From a virus: a stretch of DNA of 22,532 nt. This document shows, piece after piece, positions 7,132-13,520 of this stretch; position 1 is the first letter of the stretch, and each line of letters begins with the position of its first letter. Position numbers and translations under genes: made by a program. The DNA lies in the IMG/VR virus record IMGVR_UViG_3300025087_000311, positions 1-22,532 of that record. One strand, 5' to 3'. The notes under the pieces were generated by a model, which was given only the letters and a program-made list of their open reading frames with translations, searched no databases and was not told where the DNA came from.

Positions 7132-7149
7132 TAGACCTTTTTAAGTCTA
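7132..7149 (+). promoter_or_regulatory. Weak stem-loop before the decoration gene
   Basis: TAGAC (7132-7136) pairs with GTCTA (7145-7149), with one further U-A pair beyond a mismatch. A U-rich run follows (7152-7171). It could be a weak terminator or a leader hairpin. It ends 24 bases before ATG 7174, matching the spacing of stronger hairpins elsewhere in the window. Confidence 0.35.
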
Positions 7150-7173
7150 TGTTTTATTTTTTAGATTTTTATA

Positions 7174-7839
7174 ATGGCAATAAATAACTATGGTGCAATG
7201 CACATGCCAAGATTAGTCAGAGCAGCCACAGGAAGGGCAGAAGACAGATCCACCTGGAAAATCCCTGGTGAAGATAGCACAAAGTTGTATATGGGGCAAT
7301 TCGTTGCTCTTAGTGATGCGACTAACGGCAAAGAATTTGGTATAACAACTCTAGCTGATGATGATTATATTTTCGGTTTTGTTGTTGGGTTTACAAGGCT
7401 TGGTTCATTAGTTCCAATTCAAGATGACCCACTAAAGGCTGGAACTGTTACTGATGCAACAGGCGAATTACCAATGGCATACACGTTTGCTTCAACTAAT
7501 GACGAGAGTAACACAACTAGTGCGAAAATGGAGCTTGCAGAGATAATGCCAATTCAGACTGGTGATATTATTGAAGTTTCTCTATGGGGTGCTTCTACTA
7601 TCTCGGTAATTAGGGGTACAACTACAGCAGCAGGTACTACAGCTAGTTCCGATAATATTGGAGTAAGTATGGCAACTGATGCTACTTATCCATGGGCGTT
7701 GACAGAATCAACGGCAGTTGTAGCACAGGCGAATATGGACTTTATGACAGTTTCTTTAGACGGCTATAAGCCAGAGAATACTCGTAGAGTTTATGTGTCA
7801 CCTACCAGATGTTTCTCAAGCGCTGGAGCAGCTAACTAG
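7174..7839 (+). CDS. Candidate capsid decoration / head protein
   Basis: A 221-residue protein placed between scaffold and major capsid protein, the usual location of decoration (head-stabilising) proteins. The N-terminus (MAINNYGAMHMPRLVRAATG) is short and basic. The rest looks beta-rich, with many Thr/Gly/Ala turns, for example residues around 55-80 (LADDDYIFGFVVGFTRLGS) and the Thr-rich stretch near 150-160. There is no signal peptide or membrane segment. I infer a role on the capsid surface from gene order and beta-rich composition only; a minor head protein is the alternative. It starts at ATG 7174 after a U-rich leader with no Shine-Dalgarno and ends at TAG. Confidence 0.5.
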   Translation: MAINNYGAMHMPRLVRAATGRAEDRSTWKIPGEDSTKLYMGQFVALSDATNGKEFGITTLADDDYIFGFVVGFTRLGSLVPIQDDPLKAGTVTDATGELPMAYTFASTNDESNTTSAKMELAEIMPIQTGDIIEVSLWGASTISVIRGTTTAAGTTASSDNIGVSMATDATYPWALTESTAVVAQANMDFMTVSLDGYKPENTRRVYVSPTRCFSSAGAAN

Positions 7840-7844
7840 TAGCT

Positions 7845-7901
7845 ATGATCCAGGAGGTGATACCTCAAGAGGCGATACCTCAAATTGATTTTAATTTTTA
7901 G
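7845..7901 (+). other. 18-codon mini-ORF in the capsid gene leader
   Basis: ATG 7845 opens a frame encoding MIQEVIPQEAIPQIDFNF and stopping at TAG 7899-7901, nine bases before the capsid ATG. It spans the hairpin repeats and repeats the IPQE motif of the portal C-terminus. If translated, ribosomes ending here could reinitiate at the capsid gene. It may equally be only a by-product of the RNA repeat. No Shine-Dalgarno is placed for this ATG. Confidence 0.3.
7854..7885 (+). repeat. Two tandem 15-bp hairpin repeats before the capsid gene
   Basis: GAGGTGATACCTC (7854-7866) forms a perfect 5-bp stem with a GAT loop. GAGGCGATACCTC (7869-7881) forms a 4-bp stem with a C-A mismatch at the loop. AA separates them. 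AGGAGGTGAT at 7852-7861 is fully complementary to the common 3' end of 16S rRNA but lies about 50 bases before the capsid ATG and is buried in the first hairpin. Confidence 0.65.
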
Positions 7902-7910
7902 TTTTAAAAA

Positions 7911-8930
7911 ATGGCAAGTACAACACAAAATTTCCAAACCTGGAAAGCCGAGATTGATGCCTATATGCAGGAAGAAGAGGCTTTAAGACCAAAGAGTCTA
8001 TACAGGCAGCTTTTCACTGTGAGATCAACGAATAGACTCCAACTTAATGAAGTTACCTATTCGGATGCAGGCGTTATGGCAGAAGTAGGCGAACTTGGCG
8101 ATGCAGTCGAGGATTCAGATTTGGAAGGTTACAAGACAACTTATTCAAGAAGGATTTTCCGCTCAAAGAAAACTTTTAGCTCCGATCTTATGGAGACTGA
8201 CCAGACTGGTGCAGTCGAGAGAATGGCTAGAGGATTAGTAAGTGCGCCGGAATATTCAAGGAATATGTTTGTTTTCAGCAAGATTAGGAATTTAACCAGT
8301 TCATCTGGTTCTTATGTACAAGGCGACGGGAAAGGATTACTTTCAACCCTACATCCAAGAAAAGACGGATCGGGAACACAGAGTAATACATTTGCTGATG
8401 CTGTACAAAGACCTTTAGATTATGCAGCAGTTGAAGAATTACAGGATGCTCTACTAGCAACAGTATCCAATAAGGGCAACCTTTTGAATATTGGCGATCC
8501 TGGTAGGAACAAGGTTATCGTAACCTCTCCTTACAATAGAGTTGAAGCGTTCAAGATTGCAGGTGTAGAGAGTGTAGATGAACCGGATACCGCAGAGAGA
8601 AATAAGAATTATTTCCGTTATGGAGATAAATTTGATGTTCTATTGGTACCTTTCATTAATTACGAAGCTGCAAGGGCTATGGGTGAAACCACAGTCGCTA
8701 AGACTTCGGCTTCTAATGTCTGGGATACTATGTGGGGAATCGTCGATATAGACGTAATCCGTAAATTCTGGAAAGTCTATGAAGCAGAGGGTTATCCAAG
8801 ATTTCTAGAGAAAGAGACAGAGTCTAACGAGGCTTTGGTTAAGTACGCGCATGATAAATATGCATTTGGAATAACTACTTGGGAGGGTTCTGTATGGTCG
8901 CTTGGTGATAACAGTACACTTTCAACTTAA
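7911..8930 (+). CDS. Major capsid protein (probable)
   Basis: Probable main shell subunit, presumably with the HK97 fold. The protein has 339 residues, a normal size for phage coat proteins. An N-terminal helix (TQNFQTWKAEIDAYMQEEEA) is followed by a region with DAVEDSDLEG and FRSKKTFSSD (about 65-105) that would suit the E-loop and long helix. A Gly/Ser-rich loop lies at about 130-160, and a C-terminal domain carries the motifs KVIVTSPYNR and FRYGDKFDVLLVPF. Position directly after scaffold and decoration genes is the main support. It starts at ATG 7911 after an A/U-only leader with no Shine-Dalgarno in the last 25 bases and ends at TAA. No protease cleavage region is obvious. Confidence 0.8.
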   Translation: MASTTQNFQTWKAEIDAYMQEEEALRPKSLYRQLFTVRSTNRLQLNEVTYSDAGVMAEVGELGDAVEDSDLEGYKTTYSRRIFRSKKTFSSDLMETDQTGAVERMARGLVSAPEYSRNMFVFSKIRNLTSSSGSYVQGDGKGLLSTLHPRKDGSGTQSNTFADAVQRPLDYAAVEELQDALLATVSNKGNLLNIGDPGRNKVIVTSPYNRVEAFKIAGVESVDEPDTAERNKNYFRYGDKFDVLLVPFINYEAARAMGETTVAKTSASNVWDTMWGIVDIDVIRKFWKVYEAEGYPRFLEKETESNEALVKYAHDKYAFGITTWEGSVWSLGDNSTLST

Positions 8931-8955
8931 TTGATCTTTAACAATAAACTTTTAT

Positions 8956-9022
8956 TACACCTGGATACTTCGAGTTTTTCGAGAGATTTAAAGAAGTATC
9001 TAGAGTGCCAACTCTGGGTGTA
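8956..9022 (+). ncRNA. Three-way-junction RNA element after the capsid gene
   Basis: Three stems meet with no unpaired base at the junction. P1 pairs 8956-8962 with 9016-9022 (six Watson-Crick pairs and one G-U). P2 pairs 8964-8971 (GATACTTC) perfectly with 8993-9000 (GAAGTATC), extended by a G-U at 8963/9001, with a 21-base loop. P3 pairs AGAGT (9002-9006) with ACTCT (9011-9015) around a GCCA loop. A U-rich run follows P1 (9024-9035). It lies 24 bases before ATG 9047. It could be a processing or stability element, a terminator of unusual shape, or an unknown structured RNA. Confidence 0.65.
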
Positions 9023-9046
9023 GTTTTATTTTTTAACATAAAAGAA

Positions 9047-10036
9047 ATGGCAACAAATTTCAAAGATGGAGTGTTCAGCATGGGTGTCCCTGTGAATGGA
9101 TTATTTACTCAAGGACGATCTTATTTTGTCGCTCCAAGGACAGGTGCTGATGGTAACTCTGGGAGAACTATTAGTAAGCCCCTCAAAACATTAACAAAAG
9201 CACTTGCATTGGCAAGGGCTAATAGTGGGGACACTGTTTATTTACTTGCAGAGTCAAACTCAGCAAGTTCAACAACCACCTATTTATCAGAAGCATTAGA
9301 TTGGAATAAGGACGGTGTACATCTAATTGGTGTAAATGCAGGATCAAGGATTGGGCAGAGATCAAGGATTGCACAACTTTCAACCGTTTTAACGATTGAA
9401 GATCTTTTCACGGTTTCAGCGGATAATTGTCTAATTGCTAATATTGAGGTATTCCAGGGAGTAGCATCAAGTACAGCAACATCACCAAGAGCGGTAGTTG
9501 TATCTGGACAAAGAAATAAACTCTATAATTGTCAATTTTCTGGCATGGGAGATACTTCAATGGATACAGCCGGAGCAAGATCACTAGCGGTGATTTACCC
9601 AGGTAGCGAGAATTATTTCAAAGATTGTTATATCGGCTTAGATACTACACTTAGAGCAACTAACGTGATTGAAGCTGAAGTTATAGGTACTGGTGCTGGC
9701 ACACGAGTAGCAAGGACGATTTTTGAAGATTGTATATTTAACACATATACATCTAGCACCACGGGTAAAATTCTTAATGTTGCTTATGGAGATAGATTTG
9801 TTCTTTTGAAGAATTGTATGCTTTGTGCTATCGAGAATATCACAAGTGCAGCAGTCCCAACGGGAGCAGTCTCTATATCCAATATGAATGGTAAAGTTTG
9901 GGCATTGGGTGGCGGTGTATTTGGACCAGCAGACTGGACAACAGCAGACGACACAAATGTTAGACTACTTACATACTCAGGCTTAGCAGCTAATGTAGTA
10001 GATCAGGGTGTTGCTAAATCAACAGACGTAGCTTAA
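9047..10036 (+). CDS. Right-handed beta-helix virion protein
   Basis: A 329-residue protein whose N-terminal part has the look of pectate-lyase-like beta-helix proteins: YFVAPRTGADGNSGRTISKP then LKTLTKALALARANSGDTVYLL (about residues 24-70), followed by repeating short beta coils with Asn and Cys at turns (for example LIANIEVFQ, NKLYNCQFSG, RTIFEDCIF). Such parallel beta-helices form trimeric spikes or surface proteins in phages. No catalytic acidic set of a lyase or hydrolase could be identified. Placement after the capsid gene suggests a head- or tail-surface protein. A GTG at 9005 would extend the frame, but it lies inside the structured RNA, so ATG 9047 is preferred. It has no Shine-Dalgarno and ends at TAA. 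Confidence 0.7.
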   Translation: MATNFKDGVFSMGVPVNGLFTQGRSYFVAPRTGADGNSGRTISKPLKTLTKALALARANSGDTVYLLAESNSASSTTTYLSEALDWNKDGVHLIGVNAGSRIGQRSRIAQLSTVLTIEDLFTVSADNCLIANIEVFQGVASSTATSPRAVVVSGQRNKLYNCQFSGMGDTSMDTAGARSLAVIYPGSENYFKDCYIGLDTTLRATNVIEAEVIGTGAGTRVARTIFEDCIFNTYTSSTTGKILNVAYGDRFVLLKNCMLCAIENITSAAVPTGAVSISNMNGKVWALGGGVFGPADWTTADDTNVRLLTYSGLAANVVDQGVAKSTDVA

Positions 10037-10052
10037 TTTTTATAACTCAAAA

Positions 10053-10244
10053 ATGACTTTAATTACAAACTTAAAGAACGAAGAGGTTGAGAAGAACGGC
10101 TTCACGTTTCCAGCATTAGGGACTTTGAATATTGACGAGGATAGTTCAGTCGGATTTAAAAAAGATCCAGAGTTTAAAGTAGGGAAAACAAAGAAAGTAG
10201 GGAAAGTAGAGAAGGAAAAAGAGGCTGAAAAGGTTAAGGAGTAA
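10053..10244 (+). CDS. Small charged protein, unknown
   Basis: A 63-residue protein starting 16 bases after the previous stop, behind an A-rich leader (CTCAAAAATG). The first 35 residues look like a small folded unit (FTFPALGTLNIDEDSSVGF), with Lys/Glu-rich residues after it (about 40-63, VGKVEKEKEAEKVKE), probably helical or disordered. No family recognised. It neighbours virion genes and may be a minor virion or assembly protein. A real gene is likely because the frame fills its gap and the strand and spacing agree. Confidence 0.6.
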   Translation: MTLITNLKNEEVEKNGFTFPALGTLNIDEDSSVGFKKDPEFKVGKTKKVGKVEKEKEAEKVKE

Positions 10245-10251
10245 TTCTGAC

Positions 10252-10280
10252 AGGAGGAAGGGGCAAGTCCTCTTCCTCCT
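10252..10280 (+). promoter_or_regulatory. Strong hairpin burying AGGAGG
   Basis: AGGAGGAAGGGG (10252-10263) pairs with CCTCTTCCTCCT (10269-10280): eleven Watson-Crick pairs and one G-U, with a 5-base CAAGT loop. No U-run follows on either strand, so it is not a standard terminator. AGGAGG is fully paired in the stem. The hairpin ends 32 bases before ATG 10313, the same layout as other leaders in this window. Confidence 0.7.
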
Positions 10281-10312
10281 AAAGTACAAAGTTTAATTAT
10301 TAAATTCAAAAC

Positions 10313-10495
10313 ATGGCAATAGTTAAAACAAAGAAAGGAAAAAAGAAATTCCCATACACAAAGAAAGGGATACAAGCAGCGAAAGGCTATGCAAAGAAAA
10401 CTGGTGGCAAGATGATGATGGACGAGAAAATGATGAAAAAGAAGAAAAAAGGTTCTGGGGCTAATTATTGGCGAAAACAAAGAGAAAGTATGTAA
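10313..10495 (+). CDS. Tiny Lys-rich protein, possibly DNA-binding
   Basis: A 60-residue, very basic protein with Lys making up about a third of all residues. Segments are KTKKGKKKFPYTKKGIQAAK (5-24), a Met/Lys block (GKMMMDEKMMKKKKKG, about 32-47) and a C-terminal NYWRKQRESM. Such protamine-like peptides can coat DNA or RNA or line a capsid; this role is an inference from charge and a setting among virion genes. It starts at ATG 10313 after an A/U-rich leader that follows a strong hairpin, and ends at TAA. Codon choice in the A-rich stretch follows composition, so the homopolymer-like pattern could bias gene calling, but the frame is clean. Confidence 0.65.
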   Translation: MAIVKTKKGKKKFPYTKKGIQAAKGYAKKTGGKMMMDEKMMKKKKKGSGANYWRKQRESM

Positions 10496-10516
10496 TATTT
10501 TTTTAAAAAACGAATC

Positions 10517-10897
10517 ATGCGTAAACCTTATCATATACTAGAAGATGCGGTGGCTACTAATACTCCTGCTGGGATAAGTTTAAAGGGAGTTAAGAGAGCT
10601 ACTGTTTTTATAAAAAGATCAGATCATAGTGCTGGCAGTTCGGTGTTCAGTGTCACAGTCTCACCGGATAATAGTAACTATGCTACTTATAATAAATTAA
10701 TCAGTAACGTGGCAAACGCAAACACGGAAACTTTAACAAGAGTTTCTGGGTCTACATTGTCAGACAATGGGGTTGAAATGTACAGTTTCAGTCCTGAAGA
10801 TATACCAGCGTATGCAAAATTTCTAATGACCATTGATACAGATGGGACTAATAACATCTGGTTAATTTGTGATTATGGTGAACCTAGTTCAATATAA
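10517..10897 (+). CDS. Small beta-rich virion protein, paralogue A
   Basis: A 126-residue protein, paralogous to the next gene. Shared features in order: MRK start, ISL.G.K (about 20-26), HS.GSSV.S.TVSPD (about 37-52), TYNK, N.ETLTRV-type motif, SPED[IV]P, TDGTN..WLI and a C-terminal DYGEP.SI. It is probably an all-beta domain with strands at these motifs. Function unknown; the tandem copies in a virion operon suggest structural subunits of a head or tail appendage. It starts at ATG 10517 after an A/T-only stretch and ends at TAA. A 31-base gap leads to the next gene. Confidence 0.75.
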   Translation: MRKPYHILEDAVATNTPAGISLKGVKRATVFIKRSDHSAGSSVFSVTVSPDNSNYATYNKLISNVANANTETLTRVSGSTLSDNGVEMYSFSPEDIPAYAKFLMTIDTDGTNNIWLICDYGEPSSI

Positions 10898-10927
10898 TTG
10901 TGCAATATAATTATTAAAATATTTTGA

Positions 10928-11314
10928 ATGAGAAAAACATATCCATTAAAAATAGGAACAACATCAAGTTTTACAAGCTCTATGATTTCTTTAGCTGGGG
11001 CGAAGAGCGTATCGATCATGGCAAAACGCGCTGCTCATAGTTCTGGAAGTTCCGTACTATCAGCAACAGTCTCGCCGGATGCTACAGCAGGGAATTTCAT
11101 CACATACAATAAGTGGATTGATAATGTCACTAATACTAATAGTCAGACATTAACAAGGGTGGCAAGCAAGACCTTGTCTAGTAATACAGTAGTTTTGCTG
11201 TCTATGAGTCCTGAGGATGTACCCTTATATATAATAGTAGGCTTGACTCGTGTTACAGATGGGACAAATAGCGTCTGGTTAATTGTAGATTATGGAGAAC
11301 CTGATTCAATATGA
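10928..11314 (+). CDS. Small beta-rich virion protein, paralogue B
   Basis: A 128-residue protein paralogous to the preceding gene, sharing MRK, GSSVLSATVSPD, TYNKWIDNV, QTLTRVASKTLS, MSPEDVP, TDGTNSVWLIVDYGEP and the SI ending. The N-terminal 25 residues differ most. Tandem duplication followed by divergence is the simplest origin. Its stop TGA overlaps the next start in ATGA (11311-11314), which indicates translational coupling. The 30-base gap before it contains a direct repeat of CAATATAATT (10890-10899 and 10903-10912). No catalytic motif is seen. Confidence 0.75.
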   Translation: MRKTYPLKIGTTSSFTSSMISLAGAKSVSIMAKRAAHSSGSSVLSATVSPDATAGNFITYNKWIDNVTNTNSQTLTRVASKTLSSNTVVLLSMSPEDVPLYIIVGLTRVTDGTNSVWLIVDYGEPDSI

Positions 11315-11547
11315 GCACATTAACTGAACGTGTAGGGAAGGCAAATACTTTAACTGATCGAAGTGGAAACGCTTGTACTTTAACAGACAGGGCAGGAAGT
11401 ACAAATGCGCTTGGAGTGAGAGGAGGCTGGAATGCGTGGTGCTTTGCGACAGCCTGGTGTGATTTGAAGGCATGGTGTAATGCAAAGACCTTTGGTACAG
11501 AACGTGTAGGTTATTTATCAATTTTAAATGTAAAAGAAGGAGCATGA
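11311..11547 (+). CDS. Decapeptide-repeat protein with AWC motifs
   Basis: A 78-residue protein with two repeat systems. Residues 3-42 are four ten-residue units: TLTERVGKAN, TLTDRSGNAC, TLTDRAGSTN and a degenerate ALGVRGGWNA. Residues 42-56 contain AWC three times with a six-residue period (AWCFATAWCDLKAWC). TERVG reappears at 63-67. Regular ten-residue repeats with Leu-Thr and Gly at fixed places suggest a beta solenoid or fibrous spacer, and the ordered Trp-Cys residues suggest packing or disulfides. The gene overlaps both neighbours by ATGA, so the three are translationally coupled. Function unknown; a linker between the paralogue pair and the fibre that follows is possible. Confidence 0.65.
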   Translation: MSTLTERVGKANTLTDRSGNACTLTDRAGSTNALGVRGGWNAWCFATAWCDLKAWCNAKTFGTERVGYLSILNVKEGA

Positions 11548-13502
11548 GCGCGGATTATCCAACAACACTACATAGTTTCACAGATACGAGTTGTTCTGAG
11601 ACAAGAACAATTAGTACCGTCATGAACGAACTTCAAGATGAAGCAGCAGCTTTACAAACTAAGCTTGGGGCTGATGCTAGTGCGGTAACTACAAGCCATG
11701 ATTATAAATTGTCAGAAATTACGGGGACTGACAAGGCAGCGGGAAAAACAGCAACTCAGACTTTATCAAGCAAGACTCTGGCTTCTCCGGTAGTAAATAC
11801 TGGCATTTCGGGTACAGCGGTACTTGATGAAGACACTATGGTTTCAGATTCTGCTACCAAAATTGCGACTCAGCAAAGTATTAAAGCTTACGCAGACACA
11901 AACGCTGTTAAAAAAGTCCATTGTATTTATACTTTAGGTGACAGTCTAACGCGTGCAGGCGGTATCCAAACCCAATTAGATTCGTTACTTGACGCTTATT
12001 GGGCACCCGTGATTAATAAAGGAGTTGGTTCAAATACAACAACCTTATCACTCACAAGACTTTATACTGACGTATTGAATTCAGACGAAGGGACACCAGA
12101 ATATGTGGTAGTTTGGCTTGGAGTTAATGATCTTGCAAACGATGTTGCTACAGCCACTATAGAATCAAATTTACAAGCTATTTATACTGCTATCTCAGAC
12201 ACTGGAGCAAAGGTTATTGCTGTAAATGTAACTCCTTGGAAGGGTTCGGCAGCTTGGAGTGCAGCAAGACAGACTGAGACCGATGCTTTAAATGCCTGGA
12301 TAGCAGGGACAGCCACAGATATTGACTATAATATAGACATGTATTCTCTTTTAGAAGATCCAGACGTAGACGATACATTACTTCCAGCTTATGATGATGG
12401 GGGTAACATACACTTAAGCACTGACGGATATAATTTAGTTGGAACTACAATTAATAGTTCAGTGGGAACTTGGGTTAGAAGTACCACTGAAGGGATTATT
12501 GATCCCGATTCATATAATATTCAGACAACTGCCACTTCGCTTGCTAAGCAGGCCTTAATTAATGGCAATTTCGATGTTTGGCAACGGGGAACAAGCTTTG
12601 CAGGTGCTGGGGCTGGTATTTATACTGCTGATAGATGGTTTTCCCAACGTAGTGCTGGCGTGGCAGGGATGACGGTTAGTCAACAATCTGGAACTGGAGT
12701 GCAAGGTAGTTATTATTCGATACGGACACAAAGAGATAGCGGAAATAGTGCAACTAACACCTGCACCCTTTCCCAAGCACTGCCTACAATAGATAGCGTA
12801 AAATTTAGAGGTAAAAAAATAACTTTAAGTTTTTGGGCTAAATGCGGGGCTGATTTTTCTGCTACGAGTTCAATATTAAATGCGCGTATTTATACTGGGA
12901 CTGGGACAAACCAACAAGTAGGGAGCTTCACCGGTGGTGTAATTAATGGGAGTGAGAATAATACATTAACGACATCCTGGCAAAAATTTACAGTAACAAC
13001 ATCACTTCCAATCATTGCTACTGCAACACAGATAGGCGTTTGGTTTGTATATACTCCAGTAGGAACTGCAAGCACAAATGATTGGTTCGAGATAGCACAA
13101 GTACAGCTTTGTGAGGGTACGGAAGCTCTTCCTTTTACGCCAAAAAGCACCCAACAGGAAGAATGGGATTGTTATCAGTATGCTTTTTATCCAATGTATA
13201 ACCAGTCAACAGGGAATACAAGAGCGAGAATGGTTCTTTATACAGCAAATTCGCTTAATTTTGTTATAGGTCTTCCTAGAGTGATGTATGATACTAATCC
13301 TACGCTTACTAGTGGTACTGAAGTTACAGATTGGCAGGTTTACACAACAGCAGCAGCAGCTCAAACAGGATTCAGTATATCTATAGCGAGTGGTTCTAGG
13401 GGTAATACGGGTTATCTAAATGCAGCAAAAACAGGACATGGACTTACAGATGGGGCAATATTGATTAAAACAGGTGTGTTTGGGATTTCGGCAGAATTTT
13501 AA
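11544..13502 (+). CDS. Tail fibre with SGNH/GDSL hydrolase domain
   Basis: A 652-residue fibre-like protein. Residues 1-123 resemble a phage-fibre attachment and stalk region (KTATQTLSSKTLASPVV, TKIATQQSIKAYADT). A SGNH/GDSL hydrolase domain spans about 125-310: GDS with nucleophile Ser134, a block II Gly near 160-162 (NKGVGS), GVND with Asn195, and a block V histidine at His290 (GNIHLSTDGY) with Asp284/285 as the likely acidic partner. From 339 a carbohydrate-binding-like module begins (LINGNFDVWQRGTSF, ADRWF). Known SGNH phage proteins remove acetyl or other acyl groups from surface polysaccharides; that substrate is inferred here. It starts at an ATGA overlap and ends at TAA. Confidence 0.85.
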   Translation: MSADYPTTLHSFTDTSCSETRTISTVMNELQDEAAALQTKLGADASAVTTSHDYKLSEITGTDKAAGKTATQTLSSKTLASPVVNTGISGTAVLDEDTMVSDSATKIATQQSIKAYADTNAVKKVHCIYTLGDSLTRAGGIQTQLDSLLDAYWAPVINKGVGSNTTTLSLTRLYTDVLNSDEGTPEYVVVWLGVNDLANDVATATIESNLQAIYTAISDTGAKVIAVNVTPWKGSAAWSAARQTETDALNAWIAGTATDIDYNIDMYSLLEDPDVDDTLLPAYDDGGNIHLSTDGYNLVGTTINSSVGTWVRSTTEGIIDPDSYNIQTTATSLAKQALINGNFDVWQRGTSFAGAGAGIYTADRWFSQRSAGVAGMTVSQQSGTGVQGSYYSIRTQRDSGNSATNTCTLSQALPTIDSVKFRGKKITLSFWAKCGADFSATSSILNARIYTGTGTNQQVGSFTGGVINGSENNTLTTSWQKFTVTTSLPIIATATQIGVWFVYTPVGTASTNDWFEIAQVQLCEGTEALPFTPKSTQQEEWDCYQYAFYPMYNQSTGNTRARMVLYTANSLNFVIGLPRVMYDTNPTLTSGTEVTDWQVYTTAAAAQTGFSISIASGSRGNTGYLNAAKTGHGLTDGAILIKTGVFGISAEF

Positions 13503-13520
13503 GTTTTATTCTAAAATATA

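Noticed and set aside
8956-9022. Hammerhead ribozyme
   Set aside because: The three-way junction lacks the conserved CUGAUGA and GAAA core sequences and has no unpaired junction bases.
9005-9046. GTG start for the beta-helix protein
   Set aside because: The GTG lies inside stem P3 of the three-way junction; ATG 9047 follows an A-rich leader like the other genes.
10040-10534. 164-codon open frame on the - strand
   Set aside because: It is antisense to two Lys-rich genes; A-rich coding on the + strand yields Phe-rich, stop-poor antisense. No leader or neighbour on that strand.
10890-10912. Direct repeat CAATATAATT between the paralogues
   Set aside because: It is a 10-base A/T-rich duplication in a short gap; without a partner elsewhere it is best read as chance or a small slip duplication.
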